DNA of 5,277 nt from an uncultured Veillonella sp. (GCA_934183145.1 CAKPSA010000081.1:1-5277); one strand, 5' to 3'; counted from the stretch's first letter, positions 1-5,267 are shown. Notes: generated from the letters alone by a model not told the origin. A program made the numbers and translations.

Positions 1-16
1 AGGCACGGTCTTTTTC
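1..16. terminator. Partial terminator stem cut by the left window edge
   Basis: The plus strand reads AGGCACGGTCTTTTTC and runs into a T-rich stretch that overlaps the stop codon of the adjacent minus-strand gene. On the plus strand it looks like the 3' arm and U-tract of an intrinsic terminator. On the minus strand, AAAAAGACCGTGCCT could equally be the 5' arm of a stem that closes outside the window, so it may serve both directions. The core ACGGTCTTTTT is identical to the 3' arm of the complete terminator at 4481-4514 read on the minus strand, which supports the call. The partner arm is not visible, so the stem cannot be confirmed here. Confidence 0.5.
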
Positions 17-1243
17 TTATTTCTTTAGCTTCTTTTCTATTTTGCTTCTTAACTGGTTAGCATTTTTAAAGTCTAAGTATTCCATCATATTGCGTAACTT
101 TAGATGATTGTATTTAGCTTTATTATCTTTATACGATAATACCATAACATAGGAGTATTCATCATCTTGTATCAAATGGAGTATACGTGATAGTTTACCA
201 GGGTTGTATTGATCCATGATATAGGTAGGAACACCATTGTTCAACACCATCGCAGATTGGATTGGTACATTTTGTAACAATAATTTAGAGGATCTATAGA
301 TAAGATCTTTAAAAACACGTTTAGGATATGCAACCATTGGATGATCTTTTCTCTGCATAGGACCTCTTGTTACAACCAACCGCATGTCTGGTCCCTCATA
401 TACACGACCTTCTGCATGTGGCCCCTCTTTCATTTCTGATTGTAACTGCATTCCCTTAGGCAAACGATAGGTTACATTCCCCCATGTAACAGCATCACTT
501 GTACGATCTACATCATCTATTGGCTGTAGCGATGGAATTACAAAATTAGCCATTGTACGCTCTACCTGATTGGTAATTGGGTGATTTATATGGCCAAGCA
601 CTGCCACATAATTGTGGTTTGGTTGTTTATCAAACGTAACAGCAGCCATCATTAAAGGTGTATTCTCACTAACATATTTATCTGTTATACTCCAATTCCC
701 TTTAGTAATACCAGGGTAATTAAAGGCACCCTTTTGTTTAGCCGATTTATAAACTGTATCATCTACAAAACTTTCACTAGAACTAACAAGCCCAGCAATA
801 ACACTGCTTTCAACAGCAAAAGAAGATACCTCATTTTTCTTATGAGCGTCCTTATAAAAACTTCCAGTTATAACAATAGGCACTGTCATTTTAGCCCGAT
901 GGTCACCTTCGTGCAGCAAGATAACCGTAGATTCATGAGAAGATATATCCATAGATTTATCATGTGCTTTCTTCCATCGTTCTGCATTTTCGATACTTCT
1001 TTTATTCTCTTCTACCTGTTTATCTACCATTTCATATATGTGCTTGCGCGCTAAAATGATTGCACTCGCATTAGCATTAAGAGCTTCCCCGTAACGATAA
1101 TTCTGATATGCAGTATCCGGAATACTAGCGTCGGCCCCTGGCACAGGCGGTTGTCCTTCAGGAACAGTATATTGCGCCGCATCAACAGGCATGGTGAAAG
1201 CTACTGCTACAGCTAAGCTCAACAAAGTACTTTTTAGTTTCAT
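17..1243 (-). CDS. Exported protein of unknown function, 408 aa
   Basis: I do not recognise a named family. The N-terminus is a clear Sec signal peptide: a basic MKLK start, a hydrophobic stretch to about residue 18, and a probable cut after VDA near residue 22. No cysteine follows, so it is not a lipoprotein. The mature start is proline-rich (about 28-42). A charged, probably helical segment (about 62-96) comes next, followed by two regions that resemble each other in outline (about 103-240 and 252-393). Each ends in a hydrophobic strand (YVAVLGH near 212; YVMVLSY near 365) followed by a short helix with an Arg-Met-Met or Thr-Met-Ala core. This suggests a duplicated alpha/beta fold, perhaps PsbP/Mog1-like, but that is inference. 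The tail is strongly basic (KIEKKLKK). The start is fixed by the Shine-Dalgarno GAGAGAGG at 1257-1250, six bases before ATG. It is the last gene of the block and follows two adhesins, so a surface or periplasmic role is likely but unproven. Confidence 0.85.
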   Translation of the reverse strand: MKLKSTLLSLAVAVAFTMPVDAAQYTVPEGQPPVPGADASIPDTAYQNYRYGEALNANASAIILARKHIYEMVDKQVEENKRSIENAERWKKAHDKSMDISSHESTVILLHEGDHRAKMTVPIVITGSFYKDAHKKNEVSSFAVESSVIAGLVSSSESFVDDTVYKSAKQKGAFNYPGITKGNWSITDKYVSENTPLMMAAVTFDKQPNHNYVAVLGHINHPITNQVERTMANFVIPSLQPIDDVDRTSDAVTWGNVTYRLPKGMQLQSEMKEGPHAEGRVYEGPDMRLVVTRGPMQRKDHPMVAYPKRVFKDLIYRSSKLLLQNVPIQSAMVLNNGVPTYIMDQYNPGKLSRILHLIQDDEYSYVMVLSYKDNKAKYNHLKLRNMMEYLDFKNANQLRSKIEKKLKK

Positions 1244-1379
1244 ACAACACCTCTCTCAAATAACAATAGGCACGTTCTCTCATTAGTATAAGTATACTAT
1301 ATCCGCGAGAACGTGCCTATGTATGAACCAAGCCGAAAGCTTTAGCTTGTATTGTATGTACCTATTATAAATAATATAA
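1244..1379 (-). other. Intergenic region with hairpin and possible weak promoter
   Basis: This gap between the short adhesin and the 408-aa gene holds the large inverted repeat at 1266-1320, described separately. It also holds a smaller CAAGC/GCTTG pair (1329-1333 with 1345-1349) around the palindrome AAAGCTTT. Reading the minus strand, TATAAT occurs at about 1366-1361 without a convincing -35. A second candidate is TAGGCA, 17 bp, TATACT, whose -35 lies in the left arm of the hairpin and whose -10 lies in its loop. Neither is strong, so it is unclear whether the last gene has its own promoter or is read through from the adhesins. No small coding gene with a convincing ribosome binding site was found. 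Confidence 0.5.
1266..1320 (-). repeat. 14-bp perfect inverted repeat with nested hairpin
   Basis: The arms ATAGGCACGTTCTC (1266-1279) and GAGAACGTGCCTAT (1307-1320) are perfectly complementary. The 27-base interior contains a second stem, TAGTAT/ATACTA (1284-1289 with 1294-1299), on a four-base loop. As RNA on the minus strand this would form one long interrupted hairpin ending eight bases before the Shine-Dalgarno of the downstream gene. It may be the terminator of the adhesin operon, but the U-tract is poor (TGTTATTTG) and the loop is long. A leader structure controlling the next gene, or a paired operator, are alternatives. Confidence 0.75.
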
Positions 1380-2567
1380 TTACTGTAATTTTTTCAACGC
1401 TACTTTAATTTCGTTAACTTCAGCTCGTAGTTCCTCGTTATCTGCGCGCAGTGATGCATTGTCTGCCTGTAGGTCTTTGATTTGTTTTGCCATTTCAAAG
1501 CGGCTTGTTTTAAGTGTTGGGTCTTGTTCGCCTACCTTGAAAGAAGCACCGATGTTAAACATGCTTTCACCACCAAGGGTAACACCAGCGTGAACCATGG
1601 AGTTTTCATTTGGCTGATAAGAGGCCCCAATAGCGCCCGCATTTGAGTTCTTATAATGGCCTACACTGGTCGCAAAGGACCATTTATCATTTGGATTATA
1701 GTCCAAATAATGAAGTCCCGCCAATGCCGCAGAGGCAGCGCCCACCTTGGAGACTTGACGATCCGTATAGGACTTGGCATTGTTGAGCACCTTGTCCCCC
1801 ATATTCACCGTATTATTTTCGAGCGTAGAAATGCGATTCGTGTTATTATCGACCTGCGTTTTCACCTCGTGCAACTGACTGCCGTTAATGACCTCCGTAG
1901 AGGTTTTAGAAACCTCGCCCTTAGACACATTTACGATTTTATTATTCCCATTATCTAAGCCTTTGTTAGTGAGAGACACCGTTTTCTCATTATCATGGTC
2001 CCCATCGGTAGTCGTGATGGTCACCCCGTTATACCCATAATTCGTATTGTATTCAGTGCTGTTCTCATTATCATAGTGCACAATCTTTGTGCCATCTGTG
2101 CTAAGCTCGGACTTATCACCACTTTGAATATTGGTCATGGTAAAAGTTTTAGGCTCCATCTGTGCCATATATTTATTATCTTTTCGGTCGAGAATGGCCA
2201 AGCCATAATCCTCTTCCCAAACGAGCTCATGTGTGCCGTTATACATATCAAAATGACCTGCCCCGAAGTGCGCATGACGATCATTAGGATGACCAGCATT
2301 CTCTTCTACAGTGTTGGTGATAGATATGCCATCAGACTCAATGCGAATACCATGGTTGCTATCCCCACCAGTACCTATAAACGTGCCCTGATATGTAGGA
2401 TAATTCGTCGTAGAAATCTCATAATTCGTAGAACCATCTGCATTCGTACTCGTATTGACCAACAAATTTTCACTATTTGTAGAAACCGTAGAATCCGCAT
2501 GAACCGTTAAACCATTCATACTCAACACAGACACAACACCGGCTAGCAATAACAACTTTGTATTCAT
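1380..2567 (-). CDS. Short, headless YadA-like trimeric autotransporter adhesin, 395 aa
   Basis: This is a surface adhesin that should trimerise, with three chains forming one 12-strand outer-membrane barrel (family knowledge). A signal peptide ends near VHA (about 24). Residues 30-200 are beta-rich stalk sequence with motifs such as TFTMTN and DGVxIT-like strands, and there are no YadA head repeats. A histidine cluster lies at 93-113 (H93, H98, H100, H105, H113). A neck is seen at about 204-232 (GNNKIVNV to VINGSQL), then a short coiled stalk (233-270). The YadA anchor follows at about 271-346 (AALAGLHYLDYNP to GASFKVG). Unlike classical YadA, which ends at the barrel, about 49 residues follow. 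From about 359 to 394 these form regular heptads with Asn at core positions 370 and 377. The start codon overlaps the stop of the upstream adhesin (TAATG), with Shine-Dalgarno AAGGGA inside that gene, so the two are translationally coupled. The anchor and coil are about 70% identical to the upstream protein by eye. Confidence 0.93.
   Translation of the reverse strand: MNTKLLLLAGVVSVLSMNGLTVHADSTVSTNSENLLVNTSTNADGSTNYEISTTNYPTYQGTFIGTGGDSNHGIRIESDGISITNTVEENAGHPNDRHAHFGAGHFDMYNGTHELVWEEDYGLAILDRKDNKYMAQMEPKTFTMTNIQSGDKSELSTDGTKIVHYDNENSTEYNTNYGYNGVTITTTDGDHDNEKTVSLTNKGLDNGNNKIVNVSKGEVSKTSTEVINGSQLHEVKTQVDNNTNRISTLENNTVNMGDKVLNNAKSYTDRQVSKVGAASAALAGLHYLDYNPNDKWSFATSVGHYKNSNAGAIGASYQPNENSMVHAGVTLGGESMFNIGASFKVGEQDPTLKTSRFEMAKQIKDLQADNASLRADNEELRAEVNEIKVALKKLQ
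1446..1772 (-). repeat. Paralogous anchor-encoding segment, copy 1
   Basis: This segment codes for the stalk end, anchor and first part of the C-terminal coil of the short adhesin. It matches the segment at 2645-2974 in the long adhesin. I count 76 identical residues in about 109 aligned. At DNA level the pair shares uninterrupted blocks of 20 bases (1684-1703 with 2886-2905) and 19 bases (1508-1526 with 2707-2725). The copies are direct repeats about 1.2 kb apart. Confidence 0.85.
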
Positions 2568-2578
2568 TATAAATCCCT
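2565..2578 (-). promoter_or_regulatory. Overlapping stop/start (TAATG) with embedded ribosome binding site
   Basis: The minus strand reads GAAGGGATTTATAATG. The TAA stop of the long adhesin and the ATG of the short adhesin share one base. The Shine-Dalgarno AAGGGA lies six bases before the ATG, inside codons for the final Arg-Arg-Asp-Leu of the upstream protein. This is a standard arrangement for translational coupling and fixes the start of the short adhesin. Confidence 0.9.
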
Positions 2579-4336
2579 TCTCCCTGTGTTTACAGCTGCT
2601 TCTTGCAATGTTTTCAACGCTGCTTTAATTTCATCTACTTCAGTCCGTAATGATGCATTGTCAGATTGTAAATCTTTAATTTGTTTAGCCATTTCAAAGC
2701 GACTCATTTTAAGTGTTGGGTCTTGATAGCCTACTTTCACATTGGCCCCTAAGCTCACCATATTACGATTATCCCCAAGGGTGGTAGCAATGTTGAACAT
2801 CGTGTGTTCATTAGGTTGGTAAAAGGCGCCTAACGCAGTTGCTTGCGCATTTTTATAATTGCCAAAACCAACGCCAAAGCTCCACTTATCATTTGGATTA
2901 TAGTCTAGTGGATGTAGTCCTGCTAGTGCCGCTGCACCAGCCCCTACTTTAGCAACTTGTCCATCCGTATACGATCTAGCTTGATTAATAACATTAGAAT
3001 CAATATTAGTAATCTTTCGTTCCACATCTTTCAACTGTGCCACATTCACCGCATCCGTATCGTCAACGCCTTTAGCCACATTATGGATTTGTTGGTTCCC
3101 TGCTGTAATGTGATCAGAGGAAAACTCAATCCGGTTGCCATCCTTTGTTTCACTAGCGAAACCATTCGGGCCAAAGGCACTCGTATTACCATCAATACTA
3201 TTTTTGAAAGTTAAAGACGTGCTATCTAAAGAAGATGTACTATGCTCAGCATTAAAATGAACGCTCTGTGCCGTTAAAGAGGAGCCTAATTTAGCCCGAC
3301 TATTATCGAATCGTACTTCGTTACTATTAATTTCAGAAGCATTCGCATCCTCTGCAGGCGGACTATATGGGTCCTCATGTTCGACAAACTGGGCAGAGTT
3401 TAAGTTCTCCAAATCTGAATTCAAAGACACATAATAATTATCTTTTAACGTGTTGAACTCTCTATATTTATCTACCGTAATATTAGAACTACTATTAACC
3501 GTAGGGATCTTAGAGGTTACATAATTATCGGCCATCTTAAGTTTGTACTTAGTAGAGCCATCTGCATTCTTACCTTCAGTCACAATAATATCATAGGTAT
3601 AATCTTCAGCAGCAACCGTCGAATGACGCATAGCCTCTTTGGCTACGCTATACAATTGAGCCCCATTTACAGCATCCATAGAGGTTTCAGTCATAGCACC
3701 TGGCTCTACACCTTTCACTTGTCTGCCACCAAAGGAAACCAAACTGTAGGAATCGCGTTTAGCATCAGAATGTAAAAACTTAAATGTATTATTAGGATCC
3801 ACCGCAGCAGGTCTACCAATGGCACGTACATTATTACCAATCGCAATATTACCAGCATCTGCCTCTGAAGCAGAACCGATAACGATACCATTACTTTTAG
3901 CAGTCGAAGAATTACCAATCACTGTAATAGGCTCAAGTGCATATTCGGATATAGCTCTATTATAGCGGCCAATAACAATGGATGAATCACCTTCTACTAC
4001 ATTATTATCGCCTGCCACAAAGTTACCCGTACCACTGGAATGTCTATTTCTAGGAGCCGTAGCTGTATTATTCGTGCCTATAATAACCTGATTGTCATCC
4101 CCCGTATTATCACGACCAACGGCAATAGTGCCAAGTTTAGCGGTATTATTAGAACCTACGGCAATCCCCCAAATATCCGTAGTATTCATATTACCTACCG
4201 CTACATTAGCAGATGTATTAGCCACAACTGTATTATCTATCCCTAAATTGACATTATTATACATATCAGCCATCACTGTTGGCACACTAACTGTCCCTAA
4301 TACACTACCTATTAATAAAGCTTTATATACCTTCAT
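2567..4336 (-). CDS. YadA-like trimeric autotransporter adhesin with head, 589 aa
   Basis: This is an outer-membrane trimeric adhesin for attachment or aggregation; the binding target is not deducible here. A signal peptide ends near VMA (about 23). The head (about 26-178) is a run of some nine degenerate YadA head repeats with cores such as IAVG, VIIG, IVIG and IAIG, unusually rich in Asn, expected to form a left-handed beta-roll. The first neck is at about 205-232 (RQVKGVEPG to MDAVNGAQLY). A beta-rich stalk domain follows (about 243-408), with a Pro/acidic linker at 320-332 and strand repeats at 338-405. The second neck is at about 410-436 (TAGNQQIHNV to DAVNVAQL), then a short coil, the YadA anchor (464-537) and a post-anchor heptad coil (549-577). 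The last ten residues (AAVNTGRRDL) extend past the normal LQ end, and their codons carry the Shine-Dalgarno of the next gene. ATG 4336 is preceded by purine-rich GGGGGAAGAGAGAG. A near-consensus promoter lies upstream. Confidence 0.95.
   Translation of the reverse strand: MKVYKALLIGSVLGTVSVPTVMADMYNNVNLGIDNTVVANTSANVAVGNMNTTDIWGIAVGSNNTAKLGTIAVGRDNTGDDNQVIIGTNNTATAPRNRHSSGTGNFVAGDNNVVEGDSSIVIGRYNRAISEYALEPITVIGNSSTAKSNGIVIGSASEADAGNIAIGNNVRAIGRPAAVDPNNTFKFLHSDAKRDSYSLVSFGGRQVKGVEPGAMTETSMDAVNGAQLYSVAKEAMRHSTVAAEDYTYDIIVTEGKNADGSTKYKLKMADNYVTSKIPTVNSSSNITVDKYREFNTLKDNYYVSLNSDLENLNSAQFVEHEDPYSPPAEDANASEINSNEVRFDNSRAKLGSSLTAQSVHFNAEHSTSSLDSTSLTFKNSIDGNTSAFGPNGFASETKDGNRIEFSSDHITAGNQQIHNVAKGVDDTDAVNVAQLKDVERKITNIDSNVINQARSYTDGQVAKVGAGAAALAGLHPLDYNPNDKWSFGVGFGNYKNAQATALGAFYQPNEHTMFNIATTLGDNRNMVSLGANVKVGYQDPTLKMSRFEMAKQIKDLQSDNASLRTEVDEIKAALKTLQEAAVNTGRRDL
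2645..2974 (-). repeat. Paralogous anchor-encoding segment, copy 2
   Basis: This is the counterpart, in the long adhesin, of the segment at 1446-1772. It encodes residues 455-564, from SYTD through the anchor to ASLR in the C-terminal coil. Compared with copy 1 it has one extra residue in the barrel, and the coil immediately after it is one heptad shorter. Confidence 0.85.
3803..4261 (-). other. YadA head-repeat region of the long adhesin
   Basis: This encodes residues 26-178. Repeating cores with the pattern [IV]-[AVIT]-[VI]-G, each followed by Asn-rich turns (SNNTA, RDNTG, TNNTA, GDNNV), recur roughly every 13 to 20 residues. They occur around 45, 58, 71, 85, 106, 120, 137, 151 and 164. 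The pattern matches YadA head repeats, which stack as a left-handed parallel beta-roll in a trimer. Two repeats are lengthened: one holds RNRHSSGTG (about 96-104), the other SEYALEP (about 130-136). These insertions may form loops on the head surface. Confidence 0.8.
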
Positions 4337-4340
4337 AATA

Positions 4341-4354
4341 CTCTCTCTTCCCCC
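4341..4354 (-). promoter_or_regulatory. Purine-rich ribosome binding site of the long adhesin
   Basis: The minus strand reads GGGGGAAGAGAGAG followed by TATT and ATG. The GAGAGAG part sits four bases from the start codon, slightly close, while the GGGGG/AAG part lies further upstream. This supports ATG at 4336 as the start. The exact pairing with 16S rRNA cannot be settled by eye. Confidence 0.65.
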
Positions 4355-4417
4355 TTATATACGATTCATACTTATATTTATAAATCTGCTGAAAATCATC
4401 TATATTAATTCATATTC

Positions 4418-4446
4418 ATTATAAATAGTGAAAGCCGGCCAGTCAA
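4418..4446 (-). promoter_or_regulatory. Near-consensus sigma-70-type promoter for the adhesin operon
   Basis: On the minus strand the -35 is TTGACT (4446-4441), the spacer is exactly 17 bp, and the -10 is a perfect TATAAT (4423-4418). Transcription should start near 4411, giving a leader of about 75 bases. The spacer carries a GC-rich block with the palindrome GCCGGC (4434-4439), out of character with its AT-rich surroundings. The terminator of the previous gene lies just upstream, so the two adhesins form their own transcription unit. Confidence 0.87.
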
Positions 4447-4453
4447 CGAAAAC

Positions 4454-4473
4454 TTCATTTTAAATTCATTTTA
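4454..4473 (-). promoter_or_regulatory. Tandem 9-bp repeats upstream of the promoter
   Basis: The minus strand carries TAAAATGAA twice (plus-strand TTCATTTTA at 4454-4462 and 4465-4473), with starts 11 bp apart, and a third TTCA at 4477-4480. They end 7 bp upstream of the -35. Direct repeats one helical turn apart are typical of OmpR/PhoB-family response-regulator sites, but an AT-rich UP element would also fit. The repeats are seen directly; the role is inferred. Confidence 0.4.
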
Positions 4474-4480
4474 TAATTCA

Positions 4481-4514
4481 GAAAGAAAAAGACCGTACCC
4501 TAGTACGATCTTTT
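4481..4514 (-). terminator. Intrinsic terminator of the 242-aa gene
   Basis: The minus-strand RNA forms a 12-base-pair stem, AAAAGATCGUAC with GUACGGUCUUUU, containing one G-U pair. The loop is UAGG, and a U-rich run (UUUUUCUUU) follows. It begins 18 bases past the stop codon at 4533 and separates this gene from the adhesin promoter. Confidence 0.88.
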
Positions 4515-4532
4515 CCATTCAAAAGTATATAT

Positions 4533-5261
4533 TTAATTGTTATAAATAGACAATGTAATATTATTACTGCCAAAGAATAAAAATTCACCATGTCCGATAG
4601 AAAATGGACCTTGGAATGTATCTTTTGAAAACTCCGATGGCATTCGATTCAACTGATAGAAATTATAGTAGTCAATCATAGATGAACCAATGCCTAATCC
4701 AGACTTATCGAAATGGGCTCCTTTGCCAACAATAGTAATACCTGTAACTATATTACGATCAAGTCCAATCTTAAGGCCTAAATTTACGTAATTTAGCATC
4801 TCACGACCACGACTATCACTAGAACTTGGTGACCCAAGGAGATTGATTACCTGTTGACGACTCATCCCTAAATAAACACCATTAACAGATTCATAATGTT
4901 CTCTATATCGGCTACTAGACAATTGCTCCTTTTTATTCATTATTAAGGTCCTATGCTCACCAGATCCTAACCATTCTAAATGGATTGCTTTTCTACCTTG
5001 TGCCTCTTGGATGATAAAAACACCTAGCCCTGGATTCCCTCCAGCAAAATCTGTACCATCTACAATCTGGCATCCATTAATATATCCCTTGGAAATACTC
5101 AATACCTTATTACCACTAGCATCATACCAATCACCAGCAACTCTTTGGGAAGCACGAATAACTAAATCTAATGGCATCTGAGCTGCTTCAATAGTCAATG
5201 CAGAAAATAAACAAACAATACTAAAACACATACACACTAGCAATCTAAATTTTGATTTCAT
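4533..5261 (-). CDS. Exported protein with BamE/SmpA-OmlA-like motif, 242 aa
   Basis: The first 26 residues are a signal peptide (basic MKSKFR, hydrophobic core with three cysteines, probable cut after IEA). There is no lipobox of the usual form at the cut, so a soluble periplasmic or secreted product is likely. The mature part has two sections. Residues 42-108 (GDWYDASGNKV, GYINGCQIV, AIHLEWLGSGEHRTLIMN) look like a small beta-rich domain and hold Cys64. Residues 126-177 (GVYLGMSRQQVINLLGSP, then LNY, LGLKIGLD, VTGITIVG) match the pattern of SmpA/OmlA/BamE-like proteins: Gly-Met-Ser followed by a helix, LLG-x-P, then two strands. The rest (178-242) is unassigned. ATG 5261 has Shine-Dalgarno AGGGAGA (5274-5268) six bases upstream. 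A terminator follows, so it is not in the adhesin operon unless there is readthrough. Its promoter lies outside the window. A role in outer-membrane protein assembly is possible but inferred. Confidence 0.85.
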   Translation of the reverse strand: MKSKFRLLVCMCFSIVCLFSALTIEAAQMPLDLVIRASQRVAGDWYDASGNKVLSISKGYINGCQIVDGTDFAGGNPGLGVFIIQEAQGRKAIHLEWLGSGEHRTLIMNKKEQLSSSRYREHYESVNGVYLGMSRQQVINLLGSPSSSDSRGREMLNYVNLGLKIGLDRNIVTGITIVGKGAHFDKSGLGIGSSMIDYYNFYQLNRMPSEFSKDTFQGPFSIGHGEFLFFGSNNITLSIYNN

Positions 5262-5267
5262 GTTAAA

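Noticed and set aside
1266..1320. The inverted repeat as the ends of a tiny mobile element.
   Set aside because: No target-site duplication flanks it, and the 27-base interior is too short for a typical miniature transposable element.
1329..1349. Small inverted repeat CAAGC/GCTTG around AAAGCTTT as the terminator of the adhesin operon.
   Set aside because: The stem is only five pairs with a 11-base interior and no U-tract follows in the minus-strand direction.
1995..2510. A 171-codon open frame on the plus strand opposite the short adhesin, with similar shorter ones elsewhere.
   Set aside because: They lie antisense to clear genes, and their Ile/Arg-rich translations show no domain, signal peptide or supported start. 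They are shadows of the real coding frames.
4341..4354. CT-dinucleotide and C5 runs at the long adhesin's ribosome binding site as a phase-variation switch.
   Set aside because: The runs are four dinucleotide units and five bases, too short for convincing slipped-strand switching.
4355..4399. A 14-codon open frame (MIFSRFINISMNRI) in the leader of the long adhesin, ending just before the purine-rich ribosome binding site.
   Set aside because: It has no convincing Shine-Dalgarno and AT-rich leaders produce such frames by chance. A leader peptide cannot be supported without conservation data.
4533..5261. The 242-aa protein as a lipoprotein, given cysteines at residues 10, 12 and 17.
   Set aside because: None sits in a proper lipobox, which needs a small residue just before the cysteine at the end of the hydrophobic core. 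A type I cleavage site after IEA fits better.
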